Below, one piece after another: positions 31,924 to 40,526 of a DNA stretch of 64,000 nucleotides (position 1 is its first letter; each line of letters starts with the position of its first letter). Origin of the DNA: Elusimicrobia bacterium GWF2_62_30 (GTDB lineage Bacteria > Elusimicrobiota > Elusimicrobia > Elusimicrobiales > UBA9959). Under the pieces are notes generated by a model, which searched no databases, was not told the origin of the DNA, and worked only from the letters and a program-made list of their open reading frames with translations. The position numbers and the translations under genes were made by a program. Where the stretch lies: positions 1-64,000 of the forward strand of contig MGUK01000039.1 of the NCBI GenBank assembly GCA_001799995.1, in the 5' to 3' direction.

Positions 31924-33381
31924 ATGATCGACTTCAACAAACGCATACTCTTTATCGGTTACGGCTCGGTGGCGCAGTGCGCCCTGCCCATGCTTTTTAA
32001 GCTTTTAAAGGTTCCGGCCAGGAACATCACGGTGATGGATTTCGAGGATAAGCGCGAAGCGCTCAAACCCATGCTGGCCAAAGGCGTCAAGTTCGTGCGG
32101 CAGCAGGTCACCAAACAGAACATGGGGCCGCTGCTGGCCAAGTATCTTTCCGCCGGCGATTTACTCATAGACCTGGCCTGGAACATCGACGCGTGCGAGA
32201 TCCTGCAGTGGTGCCACGACCGCGGCGTGCTCTATATCAACACCTCCACCGAGCTGTGGGATCCCTACAAGGGCGCCGTCGACAAACACCCGACGGAGCG
32301 CACCCTCTACGTCAGGCACATGGCCTTGCGCAAGATGATCGCCAAGTGGAAGACCCCCGGCCCGACGGCCGTCATCGAGCACGGCGCCAACCCCGGCCTG
32401 ATCTCCCATTTCGCCAAGAAAGGCCTGATCGACATCGCCAACAGCCTGATAGCCGACAGGAAAGCCAAAGGCGCCAGGGCTGAAAAGCTGCGCCAGCTGA
32501 TAAACGATCAGACCTTCAACGAGCTCGCCAAAGAGATCGGCGTGAAAGTGATACATGTCAGCGAGCGCGACACGCAGATAACCAACAAGCCCAAACAGGT
32601 GAACGAATTCGTCAACACCTGGAGCGTTGAGGGCTTCCGCGAGGAAGGCGTGGCGCCGGCCGAACTGGGCTGGGGCACGCATGAGAAGACCCTGCCCCCG
32701 ATGGCCTGCCAGCACAAGACCGGCCCCAAGAACCAGATCTGCCTGGCCCGCATGGGCATGAACACCTGGATCTCCACCTGGGTACCCGACTACTGCATCC
32801 ACGGCATGCTGGTCCGCCACGGCGAGGCCTTCACCCTCTCCGACAGGCTGACGGTCTGGAAGAAAGGCAAGGCCGTGTACCGCCCCACCGTGCATTACGC
32901 CTACTGCCCGTCTGATTCGGCGATAGCTTCCCTCAACGAGCTGCGCGGCTACGACTACGCGCTGCAGCCCAAGCTGCGCATCCTCGGCGACGAGATCATC
33001 AGCGGCTACGATACCCTCGGCACACTGCTGATGGGCCACGAATACAACGCCTGGTGGACCGGCACGATCCTGGGCATAGAAGAATCGCGCAAGCTGATCC
33101 CTCACCAGAACGCCACCACCATCCAGGTAGCCATCGGCGTGCTCTCCGCGGCCATGTGGATGATAGAGAACCCGGAAAAGGGCTTTAACGTGCCCGAGGA
33201 CCTGCCGCACGACTACATCCTCAAGATAGCCAAGCCCTGGATCGGCAAGCTGCATTCGGCGAAGTCCGACTGGACCCCGCTGAAGCATTACACCAACGCC
33301 TTCAAGGGGTACAACAACCCCTACATCGACAAGAAGGACCCGTGGCAGTTCAAGAACTTCCTGATCACGGACTCGGACTAA
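31924..33381 (+). CDS. Homospermidine synthase
   Basis: The 485-residue product has a Rossmann N-terminus ('RILFIGYGSVAQCALPML') and motifs of bacterial homospermidine synthase, a saccharopine dehydrogenase-like fold: 'DLAWNIDACEILQW', 'NTSTELWDPY', 'EHGANPGLISHF' and 'GHEYNAWWTG'. The enzyme makes sym-homospermidine from putrescine with NAD as a recycled cofactor. The decarboxylase that can supply the diamine follows directly, so the pair forms a short polyamine pathway. The start is the ATG at 31924. Confidence 0.9.
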   Translation: MIDFNKRILFIGYGSVAQCALPMLFKLLKVPARNITVMDFEDKREALKPMLAKGVKFVRQQVTKQNMGPLLAKYLSAGDLLIDLAWNIDACEILQWCHDRGVLYINTSTELWDPYKGAVDKHPTERTLYVRHMALRKMIAKWKTPGPTAVIEHGANPGLISHFAKKGLIDIANSLIADRKAKGARAEKLRQLINDQTFNELAKEIGVKVIHVSERDTQITNKPKQVNEFVNTWSVEGFREEGVAPAELGWGTHEKTLPPMACQHKTGPKNQICLARMGMNTWISTWVPDYCIHGMLVRHGEAFTLSDRLTVWKKGKAVYRPTVHYAYCPSDSAIASLNELRGYDYALQPKLRILGDEIISGYDTLGTLLMGHEYNAWWTGTILGIEESRKLIPHQNATTIQVAIGVLSAAMWMIENPEKGFNVPEDLPHDYILKIAKPWIGKLHSAKSDWTPLKHYTNAFKGYNNPYIDKKDPWQFKNFLITDSD

Positions 33382-33435
33382 TTGGAATTCGGAAATAACA
33401 TTAACGGGAAACCGGAGGAACACCAGACAAGGCAT

Positions 33436-34584
33436 ATGATAACGAAAAAACAGATGCAGGACCTAGCGAAGAAGCACGGCACGCCGCTCTTCATCATGGA
33501 CCACGACGAGATACGCAAGAACTACGCGCAGTTCAAGAAATACCTGCCGCGCGTGCAGGCCTACTACGCGGTGAAGGCCGAGCCCATGCCGGAGATCGTG
33601 CGCACGCTCTACAAGGCGGGCGCCAGCTTCGACGTGGCCTCCATGCCGGAGTTCATGATAGTCCACGAGAACATCAAGAATATGCCGGACAAGAAGCGCC
33701 AGGACTGGATCTGGGACAAGATCATCTACGCCAATCCGATAAAGCCCAACGAAACCCTCACGCAGCTGGACAAGTACCGCCCGCTGGTCACTTTCGACAA
33801 CCTCGAGGAGATCAAGAAGATAAAGAAGTACGCCCCGCATGCCGGCCTGTGCCTGCGCATCAGGGTGCCCAACACCGGCGCCGTGGTGGAGCTGTCCTCC
33901 AAGTTCGGCGCGTCCCCCGGCGAAGCCGTGGACCTCATCCTCGAGGCCGTCAGGCAGGGCCTCGGCGTCGAAGGCCTCAGCTTCCACGTGGGCAGCCAGA
34001 CCACCAACTTCGAGAACTTCGTGCAGGCCATCAACCTGGCCGCGGACATCTTCAAGGAAGCCAAAGAGCGCGGCTACGACAAGATGAACCTGCTCGACAT
34101 CGGCGGCGGCTTCCCGGCCCCGTACGACGCCACCGTGAAGCCTTTCCAGGAGCTGGCCAAGAAGATCAACGCCGAGATAGAGCGCCTGTTCCCGGACCCG
34201 AAGATAGAGATCCTGGCCGAGCCGGGCCGCTTCATGATAGCGACCGCCGGCACCTCGGTGGTGCGCATAAACGGCAAGACGGTGCGCGACGGAAAGACCT
34301 GCTACTACGTCAACGACGGCGTATATCACACCTTCTCCGGCATCATCTTCGACCACCAGCACTGCCACCTCTTCCCTTTCCGCAAGGGCAAGAAGCCGGA
34401 GATCTGCGGCGTGTTCGGCCCCACCTGCGACGCGCTCGACGTGATCTCGATGTCCGAGAACCTGCCGACGGACCTGCAGCTGGGCGAGCTGATGTACAGC
34501 CCCAACATGGGCGCGTACAGCCACGCCTCGTCCACCTGGTTCAACGGCTTCCCGCCGGCCAAAGTGGTACACATAAACAAGTAA
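33436..34584 (+). CDS. Fold III PLP decarboxylase (ornithine/lysine type)
   Basis: This alanine-racemase-fold decarboxylase has about 382 residues from the ATG at 33436. A longer form from TTG 33382 begins right at the upstream stop and is less likely. PLP Lys lies in 'YYAVKAEP'; 'HVGSQ', 'DIGGGFPAPY', 'EPGRF' and the catalytic Cys in 'GPTCDALD' are all present. The family includes ornithine, lysine/ornithine and related decarboxylases. Next to homospermidine synthase, ornithine to putrescine is the best guess, but lysine to cadaverine would also make sense in this genome. A strong hairpin follows the gene. Confidence 0.88.
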   Translation: MITKKQMQDLAKKHGTPLFIMDHDEIRKNYAQFKKYLPRVQAYYAVKAEPMPEIVRTLYKAGASFDVASMPEFMIVHENIKNMPDKKRQDWIWDKIIYANPIKPNETLTQLDKYRPLVTFDNLEEIKKIKKYAPHAGLCLRIRVPNTGAVVELSSKFGASPGEAVDLILEAVRQGLGVEGLSFHVGSQTTNFENFVQAINLAADIFKEAKERGYDKMNLLDIGGGFPAPYDATVKPFQELAKKINAEIERLFPDPKIEILAEPGRFMIATAGTSVVRINGKTVRDGKTCYYVNDGVYHTFSGIIFDHQHCHLFPFRKGKKPEICGVFGPTCDALDVISMSENLPTDLQLGELMYSPNMGAYSHASSTWFNGFPPAKVVHINK

Positions 34585-34611
34585 ACGCGATAACCGTAAA
34601 CCCGGAAACCA

Positions 34612-34647
34612 TTAACCCGCATCCTGCCTGCGCAGGGTGCGGGTTAA
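34612..34647 (+). terminator. Long hairpin terminator after the decarboxylase
   Basis: 'ttaacccgcatcctgc' (34612-34627) pairs with 'gcagggtgcgggttaa' (34632-34647), a 16-bp stem with one wobble and a 4-nt loop. The tail is short and not T-rich, but the AT-rich base ('ttaa') and position suggest a bidirectional or 3'-end hairpin. Confidence 0.6.
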
Positions 34648-34702
34648 TACAAAATCGGGCACCCGGAAGAACGCAGCCGCAGGCGAGGGGACTGGGGAAA
34701 TT

Positions 34703-35878
34703 ATGCGCCGCACGAGATCACTGTTGTTATCCGCCGTTTGCCTGTTCTATACGGGCACCTCTTCAGCCGCCTCTTTGACGGTCCAAGTGGCCAAAACAGC
34801 GAAGAAGTTCTCCGATTCCGCCGCCGCCCTCGGGCTCAGCTCCGCAACCGTTGCGATATTCCAGTTCGAAGCAGACAAAGAACTCTCCAGGAAAAAGGCC
34901 AACTTCGCGGTCACTGAACTGCTTACCCATCACATCCTGGCACAGAAGACACTGCAGGTCACGGAAAGAACCCAGCTTTCAGCCGTACTTAGAGAACAGC
35001 GCCTTGGATTATCCGGAGCATTAGACGCGAAGACCGCGTCCGGTGTGGGGCAGATACTCGGCGCCCGGCTGCTAGTACTAGGGAATGTTGTTAAACTGGG
35101 GAAATCCTACCAGATAGTCGCAAAACTTGTGGATTCTAAGACAGCTGAGATTATAGCCTCTGAGGTCGTAGAAGTTCCGGCAGAAACCTTTAACAAAGAC
35201 GCAGCGCCATACCTGGTCCTTGTCCCGAAATCTCAGGCTATCGGCGCCTTTGTAACAGGCAATTATGGTTTCGTAACCACTAGGAATTCACCCACCGTTA
35301 CATACAACTCCGCTAGTGTAGTCCCAAGCAACCCTGACGCCCATAGCATTTCCACCGGGTGGGGGTTGCGATACTGGCCGGCAGATGACTACATGATAGA
35401 AGCCTCGTACTCCAGGTTCAAACTTAGTGGCGGACGTGTATATACAATATTAAATGCCACATCAGTCGACTCAAAACAGCCTCCTCTGGTCGCACTTAGC
35501 GGGTATGCCATTCAGCTAACCGTCAACCGCATTTTCGCCATCTCGCAAGTGTTCCGCTTTCATATAGGAGCTGGTGCTCTAAATGTACTAGCGACTATGC
35601 CAACAACGACGGGTAGAACCAATGGGTATTGGAATGTCTCTGTCCAATACACCTCAGAACCACTTAGCTATCTCGCCCCCATATTACGAACCGGTCTCGA
35701 ATGGAAACCCCAGGAGCGCATTGGTTTTGGAATATTCGGCAGCTATAGTCTGCTAAGAAGAACCGTAGTACAAAAAGTTATTCTGGATGACGGGACAAAC
35801 CCCACGCAGACAAGTAGCGTATGGGAAGCTGAATTGTCGCCGTTTGCACTGGAAACGACATTGTCGCTATATTTTTGA
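34703..35878 (+). CDS. CsgG/FlgO-like domain fused to an outer-membrane beta-barrel-like domain
   Basis: The start was chosen at the ATG at 34703, which gives a clean signal peptide (about 1-23) behind a 'gggga' site. Residues about 40-175 resemble CsgG/FlgO-type proteins: 'TVAIFQFEADKELS', 'ERTQLSAVLREQ' and 'LGARLLVLGNVVK'. From about 190 to the terminal Phe the sequence alternates polar and hydrophobic residues in repeated strands and ends 'TLSLYF', like a small outer-membrane barrel. Base composition falls to about 50% GC in the second half, well below the neighbours, with codons such as agt, tta and aga. This suggests transfer or fast evolution. Function unknown; perhaps an outer-membrane assembly or surface protein. 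Confidence 0.65.
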   Translation: MRRTRSLLLSAVCLFYTGTSSAASLTVQVAKTAKKFSDSAAALGLSSATVAIFQFEADKELSRKKANFAVTELLTHHILAQKTLQVTERTQLSAVLREQRLGLSGALDAKTASGVGQILGARLLVLGNVVKLGKSYQIVAKLVDSKTAEIIASEVVEVPAETFNKDAAPYLVLVPKSQAIGAFVTGNYGFVTTRNSPTVTYNSASVVPSNPDAHSISTGWGLRYWPADDYMIEASYSRFKLSGGRVYTILNATSVDSKQPPLVALSGYAIQLTVNRIFAISQVFRFHIGAGALNVLATMPTTTGRTNGYWNVSVQYTSEPLSYLAPILRTGLEWKPQERIGFGIFGSYSLLRRTVVQKVILDDGTNPTQTSSVWEAELSPFALETTLSLYF

Positions 35879-35902
35879 TGCAAGAATTCAACAGGAGACA
35901 AC

Positions 35903-37171
35903 ATGATAGCTAAAGCCGAAAATCGCAGCCCCTGGGCCTACGTGCCCACCACTTATTTCGCCGAGGGCCTGCCCTACATGATAGTCAACGCCCTGGCCGT
36001 CATCGTCTACAAGAAGATGGGCGTCTCCAACACGCTCATCGCTTTCTGGACCAGCTGGCTGTACCTGCCTTGGGTCATAAAGATGCTCTGGGGCCCCCTC
36101 ATCGACATGTACGCCACCAAGCGTTCCTGGATAATAGCCACCCAGGCGCTCATGACCGCCGCCATCGCCTTCGCCGCCCTCTCGCTCAAGACCCCTCACT
36201 TCCTGTACGTCTCCATGATCTGCTTCATGGGGGTGGCTTTCCTCTCGGCCACGCACGACATCGCCGTGGACGGCTTCTATATGCTGTCCATGGACGACAA
36301 GAAGCAGGCCTTCTTCGTGGGCATCAGGGCCTTCTGCTACCGGCTCGCCATGCTGTTCAGCTCCGGCGTGCTGGTCATGCTCGCAGGCAGGATTGAGAGC
36401 GCTACCGGCAATATCCAGAACAGCTGGACGGTGGTGCTGCTCCTCGCCGCCGCCGTCATGGGCCTGCTGGCCGTCTACCACAAGGTGTTCCTGCCCTACC
36501 CCGCAGTGGACAGGCCCGACGAGGCCAAGGCCGGGCAGCTCTCCGAGTTCGGCCAGATCTTCGCCGCCTATTTCAAAATGGAGGGCGTCGGCCTGGGCGT
36601 GGCCTTTATCCTGCTTTACCGCTTCGGCGAGGCCATGCTGCTGAAGCTGGCGGCGCCGTTCCTGCTGGACAAGGCGGAGGCGGGCGGTATGGCCTTTACC
36701 ACCACCCAGGTGGGCGTAGCCTACGGCACCATCGGCCTGATCTGCCTTATTATAGGGGGACTGCTGGGCGGCTGGCTTATCTCTAAGTTCGGCTTGCGGC
36801 GCTGCATCTGGCCGCTCGCGCTGGCCCTTAACGCGCCGGATCTGGTCTACGTCTACATGTCCTTCCATACGGACCTGCCGCCCACCTTCGTGTACGGCCT
36901 GGTGGCGGTGGAACAGTTCGGCTACGGCCTCGGCACCACGGCCTTCATGTTCTACATGATGCAGCTTACCGGCGAGCGCTACAAGACAGCCCACTTCGCC
37001 ATTTCCACCGGAATCATGGCGCTCGGCATGATGCTGCCGGGCTTCATCAGCGGCAAGCTGCAGGCCGTGGCGGGCTACCCCAAGTTCTTCATTATAGTCT
37101 GCCTGGCCACCCTGCCGGGCATGCTCCTGATCCCCCTGCTCAAGTACAAGGAAGAGCTTAAAAGGGCCTAA
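35903..37171 (+). CDS. AmpG-like major facilitator superfamily transporter
   Basis: The 422-residue protein has about twelve spans. 'PWAYVPTTYFAEGLPYMIVN', 'WVIKMLWGPLID' and 'ATHDIAVDGFYM' match the AmpG/PAT branch of the MFS, whose members carry muropeptides or acetyl-CoA. It is 24 bp after the CsgG-like gene with an 'acaggaga' site, and a bidirectional-type terminator follows. Muropeptide recycling is plausible but not shown. Confidence 0.8.
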   Translation: MIAKAENRSPWAYVPTTYFAEGLPYMIVNALAVIVYKKMGVSNTLIAFWTSWLYLPWVIKMLWGPLIDMYATKRSWIIATQALMTAAIAFAALSLKTPHFLYVSMICFMGVAFLSATHDIAVDGFYMLSMDDKKQAFFVGIRAFCYRLAMLFSSGVLVMLAGRIESATGNIQNSWTVVLLLAAAVMGLLAVYHKVFLPYPAVDRPDEAKAGQLSEFGQIFAAYFKMEGVGLGVAFILLYRFGEAMLLKLAAPFLLDKAEAGGMAFTTTQVGVAYGTIGLICLIIGGLLGGWLISKFGLRRCIWPLALALNAPDLVYVYMSFHTDLPPTFVYGLVAVEQFGYGLGTTAFMFYMMQLTGERYKTAHFAISTGIMALGMMLPGFISGKLQAVAGYPKFFIIVCLATLPGMLLIPLLKYKEELKRA

Positions 37172-37197
37172 GCACGGGGTATCCGCCTCTTACAACG

Positions 37198-37223
37198 AAA
37201 AAGCCCGCGCTCGCGGGCTTTTT
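37198..37223. terminator. Intrinsic terminator shared by convergent genes
   Basis: 'aaaaagcccgcg' and 'cgcgggcttttt' form a near-perfect stem with A/T tracts on both sides. It can terminate the MFS gene on the plus strand and the CDF exporter gene on the minus strand, whose stop codon is at 37245. Confidence 0.9.
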
Positions 37224-37244
37224 CATGGGCGGGCGTTGCCGGCG

Positions 37245-38156
37245 CTAGCGATTTTCCGGGTGGTAGTGGGTGTAGATCTTGCGGATGTGATGGAACTTGT
37301 CGTAGAGCGTCTTTTCCGCGCGGGTGGCTATCCGGTCCCCCATGCTGACGGCGAGGTCGCCGTCCACGCAGAACTTTATATTGACCATGAAATGCGGGCC
37401 GAAGCGGTGCGCGTGGACCTCTTCCACCTTCAGCACGCCCTCCACGCCGGCCAGCGCCTCGCGGATCTGCGCGTCCAGTTCTTTGCCGGGCACGGTGTCC
37501 ATCAGCTCCATGGCCGCCTCTTTGAGGATGCCGACGCCGGTCTTGAGGATGAACAAGGCCACTACGGCGCCGGCCAGCGGGTCCACCCAGGCGTACCCGG
37601 CCAGCGCCAGGATTATGCCGACCGCCGCCGAAGCTGAAGCCATGATATCGTTGACATGGTCCTTGGCCAGCGCCGCTATCACCGGGTTGCCGGTGGACCT
37701 GCCGATGCTGCGCGTCTTAATGGCCAGGCCGATCTTGAGCGCTATCGTGAACAGCGCGGTCCAGAGCGCGTAGATGGAGATCCTGTTGGCCTCCGCCAGG
37801 CCCTTGTACAGGTGCCAGCCGCGGTCGGCGGAATCCCAGAAGATGGCCACGCCGGTGGTGATGATGAAGGCGCCCACCACCAGGGCCGCTATGGTCTCGA
37901 ACTGGGCGTGGCCGTAGGGGTGCTCGTCGTCCGCCGGCTGGCGCGAGAGCTTCACGAAGATCTTGACCGCGATGTAATAGATGAAATCCGAGGTGGAATT
38001 GATGCCGTCGGCCAGCAGGGCCGCGCTGTGGCCGACGATGCCGACTGTGGTCTTGAGCAGCGCCAGGAAGATATTGGAATACAGCCCGATATCCACGGCA
38101 AAATCGCAGGCGTCGTTGCGTCCTTCCGTCATGTCCCTAGCGCGTTCTTCGTTCAT
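37245..38156 (-). CDS. Cation diffusion facilitator (CDF) family metal exporter
   Basis: The 303-residue protein has about six spans and a C-terminal cytoplasmic ferredoxin-like domain ('VLKVEEVHAHRFGPHFMVNI'). Metal-binding pairs in the membrane are visible as 'ADGINSTSD' (second span) and 'KDHVNDIMAS' (fifth span). Such proteins export Zn, Fe, Mn or Co in exchange for protons. The first half-site has Asn-Ser-Thr-Ser-Asp in place of the zinc-typical HxxxD, so specificity may favour Fe or Mn; this is inference. Confidence 0.88.
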   Translation of the reverse strand: MNEERARDMTEGRNDACDFAVDIGLYSNIFLALLKTTVGIVGHSAALLADGINSTSDFIYYIAVKIFVKLSRQPADDEHPYGHAQFETIAALVVGAFIITTGVAIFWDSADRGWHLYKGLAEANRISIYALWTALFTIALKIGLAIKTRSIGRSTGNPVIAALAKDHVNDIMASASAAVGIILALAGYAWVDPLAGAVVALFILKTGVGILKEAAMELMDTVPGKELDAQIREALAGVEGVLKVEEVHAHRFGPHFMVNIKFCVDGDLAVSMGDRIATRAEKTLYDKFHHIRKIYTHYHPENR

Positions 38157-38176
38157 AAAGCCCGTCCCAAATAAAA

Positions 38177-38215
38177 AGCCCGCCTGAATTCCTTTTTAAG
38201 AAACCCAGGCGGGCC
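38177..38215 (-). terminator. Intrinsic terminator of the ferredoxin gene
   Basis: On the minus strand 'aggcccgcctg' pairs with 'caggcgggct' across a loop of about 19 nt and is followed by 'tttttattt'. It separates the ferredoxin gene from the CDF gene. Confidence 0.8.
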
Positions 38216-38246
38216 TGTGCGTCCCAAGGGGGACGGCTTAGCTATT

Positions 38247-38429
38247 TTATTCGCACTTAATGCACTGCACGGGGCAGTTGGCGGCGGCGGTCTTGCAGGC
38301 GTCCTCTTTGCCGGCGGGAACCGCGCCCTTCGAAACGGCCTTGTCGGCGTTCATCTCGAACACTTCGGGGCAATCATTGGCGCAAAGGCCGCAGCCGATG
38401 CAGGAAGCGGTGTCTATTGTAGCTTTCAT
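38247..38429 (-). CDS. Small 4Fe-4S ferredoxin
   Basis: The 60-residue protein has one clear cluster motif, 'CIGCGLCANDCP' (Cys10, 13, 16, 20). The C-terminal half has 'ACKTAAANCPVQCIKCE', which supplies the remote ligand of a monocluster ferredoxin and further cysteines. It has its own promoter, a 'ggagg' ribosome site and its own terminator, so it is monocistronic. It could carry electrons between the 2-oxoacid oxidoreductase and the hydrogenase. Confidence 0.9.
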   Translation of the reverse strand: MKATIDTASCIGCGLCANDCPEVFEMNADKAVSKGAVPAGKEDACKTAAANCPVQCIKCE

Positions 38430-38470
38430 GTTAAAACCTCCGTAAAGATAGTTCCGAAATCAGCAAGTAA

Positions 38471-38499
38471 ATTATACCTAAACTCCGGCCGCCGCTCAA
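38471..38499 (-). promoter_or_regulatory. Sigma-70-type promoter of the ferredoxin gene
   Basis: On the minus strand TTGAGC (38494-38499) and TATAAT (38471-38476) are separated by 17 bp. The leader of about 35 nt ends with 'acggaggttttaac' before the ATG. Confidence 0.75.
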
Positions 38500-38564
38500 G
38501 GCTATGCCGGGTACCGTATAAAAGCGCTATGCGCGCCAGACGGCCAAGACGACGATAGTCAACC

Positions 38565-39665
38565 CTATTCGCTGATGCGGTTCTCGGTGGCCTTGTCGAA
38601 GACGTGCATGTTCTTATAGTTGAAGCAGAGCTGCACGCCGCTGCCCGGGCTGCGGTCGAAGAAAGCTTCCACGGTGGCGAGCAGGCGCTGTCCGCCGACC
38701 TTGATATAGAGGTTCTCGCGGTGGCCCAGCAGCTCGCAGACCTCCAGCACGCCCTCTATCTTGTCTGAGCACTTCTCGCCGGCCTCGCGGCCCACTACCA
38801 CGTCATCGGGGCGCACGCCCACCGCCACTTCCTGGCCGTCGCGGACCTTGTTAGCCGGCAGCAGGTAGGGGGGGATGGAAAGTTTTATGTCGGGGCTTGT
38901 GAACATCACTTTGTCGCCTTCGAGGGAAAGCTTGCCGTGCATGAAGTTCATCGTGGGGCTGCCGATGAAGCCGGCCACGAAGAGGTTGGCGGGCTTGCGG
39001 TACACCTCGATGGGGGAGCCCACCTGCTGCACTATGCCCTTGTTCATGATGACGATGCGGCCCGCCAGCGTCATGGCCTCCACCTGGTCGTGCGTGACGT
39101 AAATTATAGTGGCGTTCAGGCGCTGGTAGAGCTTGGCTATCTCCACGCGCATCTCCTCGCGCAGCTTGGCGTCCAGGTTGGAGAGGGGCTCGTCGAACAG
39201 GAACACCTTGGGCTTGCGCACGATGGCGCGGCCTATGGCCACGCGCTGGCGCTGGCCGCCGGAAAGCTGCTTGGGCATGCGCGCGAGGAAGCTCTTGAGC
39301 TGCAGGATCGTCGCGGCCTCTTCCACGCGCGCGTCGATCTCGGCCTTGTCGGTCTTCCGGAGGCGCAGCGCGAAACTCATGTTCTGCTCCACCGTCATGT
39401 GCGGGTACAGAGCGTAATCCTGGAAGACCATGGCGATCTGGCGCTTGGAGGGATGCAGCTCGTTCACGCGCAGGCCGTCTATCAGGATGTCGCCGCCGGT
39501 CACGTCCTCCAGGCCGGCCAGCATGCGCAGCAGCGTGGTCTTGCCGCAGCCGGAAGGGCCGACGATCACGACGAACTCGTGGTCCTTGATGTCGACGTCC
39601 ACGCCGTTGAGCACGGTGTTGTCGTTGAATTTTTTTACGATGCCTTTAAATTCTACCGAAGCCAT
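38565..39665 (-). CDS. Sugar ABC transporter ATP-binding protein (MalK/UgpC/MsmK type)
   Basis: The 366-residue ATPase has Walker A 'GPSGCGKTT', signature '[15 protein letters not shown]', Walker B '[12 protein letters not shown]' and a C-terminal OB-fold (TOBE/MalK regulatory) domain from about 235. Such ATPases energise carbohydrate import. It is the last gene of the malE-malF-malG-malK order on the minus strand, 3 bp after the second permease gene. Confidence 0.92.
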   Translation of the reverse strand: MASVEFKGIVKKFNDNTVLNGVDVDIKDHEFVVIVGPSGCGKTTLLRMLAGLEDVTGGDILIDGLRVNELHPSKRQIAMVFQDYALYPHMTVEQNMSFALRLRKTDKAEIDARVEEAATILQLKSFLARMPKQLSGGQRQRVAIGRAIVRKPKVFLFDEPLSNLDAKLREEMRVEIAKLYQRLNATIIYVTHDQVEAMTLAGRIVIMNKGIVQQVGSPIEVYRKPANLFVAGFIGSPTMNFMHGKLSLEGDKVMFTSPDIKLSIPPYLLPANKVRDGQEVAVGVRPDDVVVGREAGEKCSDKIEGVLEVCELLGHRENLYIKVGGQRLLATVEAFFDRSPGSGVQLCFNYKNMHVFDKATENRISE

Positions 39666-39668
39666 AGA

Positions 39669-40523
39669 TTATCCTTTCACGCTGCCCAGCGTCAGCCCCG
39701 AGATGAGCCATTTGGACGAATAGAGGAATACGCAGAGCACGGGGATCGTCACCAGCATGGAACCGGCGGCGAACATGCCCCACTGAGTGATGTACTGTCC
39801 CTGCAGCTCGAACAGGCCGAGCGTCCAGGTATACTGCTTCGCGCTGAAGAGCACCACGCGCGCTACCAGGTATTCGTTCCAGGCGGTGGTGAAATTGAAC
39901 AGGAAAGCGATACTGAGCGCCGGCGTGGACAGCGGCAGGATGATGCGCCAGAAGGCGCCCACCTGGCTGGTGCCGTCGACAAGCGCGGCCTCTTCGAGGG
40001 AGCGGGGGATAGTGTCGTAGTAGCCCTTGAGGATCCAGATGCTGAACGGCAGCGACGACACCGAATAGGCGATGATCATGCCCAGGTAGGTGTTCATCAG
40101 GTTGAGCTTCATGATCATCAAAAACAGCGGCAGGATGAGCATGCCGGCTGGGATCATCTGGCTGGAAAGCAGCAGGATCAGCCCGGCCTTCTTGCCGGGG
40201 AAACGGAAACGGGAGAACGCGTAGGCCGCCGTGGAGGCCAGCGACACGCCTATAAAGGAGGTGGCCAGGGTTATGATGAGCGAGTTCCACAGCCAGCGCA
40301 GGAACATCGTGTCCTTGAGGAGGCTGGCATAGGCGGTAAAGGTGGCGCCCGCCGGGACCAGGGAAAGATCGGTGGAGAAAAGCTTATCGCCGGGGCGCAG
40401 CGAGATGGAGAAGATGCGCAGCAGCGGGTAGACGCAGATGGCCGCGCTGATTATGATCACCGCGTGGATGAGGAAGAATTTCAGCTGCTTCTTCCTTTCG
40501 ATGGACAGGCGTTCTTTGTTCAT
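39669..40523 (-). CDS. Carbohydrate ABC transporter permease (MalG type)
   Basis: The 284-residue permease has six spans. The conserved EAA loop reads 'EEAALVDGTSQVGAFWRIILPLSTPAL', which contacts the ATPase. The end 'GLTLGSVKG' is typical of MalG-like proteins. It pairs with the MalF-type permease 3 bp upstream. Confidence 0.92.
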   Translation of the reverse strand: MNKERLSIERKKQLKFFLIHAVIIISAAICVYPLLRIFSISLRPGDKLFSTDLSLVPAGATFTAYASLLKDTMFLRWLWNSLIITLATSFIGVSLASTAAYAFSRFRFPGKKAGLILLLSSQMIPAGMLILPLFLMIMKLNLMNTYLGMIIAYSVSSLPFSIWILKGYYDTIPRSLEEAALVDGTSQVGAFWRIILPLSTPALSIAFLFNFTTAWNEYLVARVVLFSAKQYTWTLGLFELQGQYITQWGMFAAGSMLVTIPVLCVFLYSSKWLISGLTLGSVKG

Positions 40524-40526
40524 AAT

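Noticed and set aside
33382-33435. TTG start for the PLP decarboxylase
   Set aside because: It begins immediately at the upstream stop with no ribosome site; family homology starts after the ATG at 33436.
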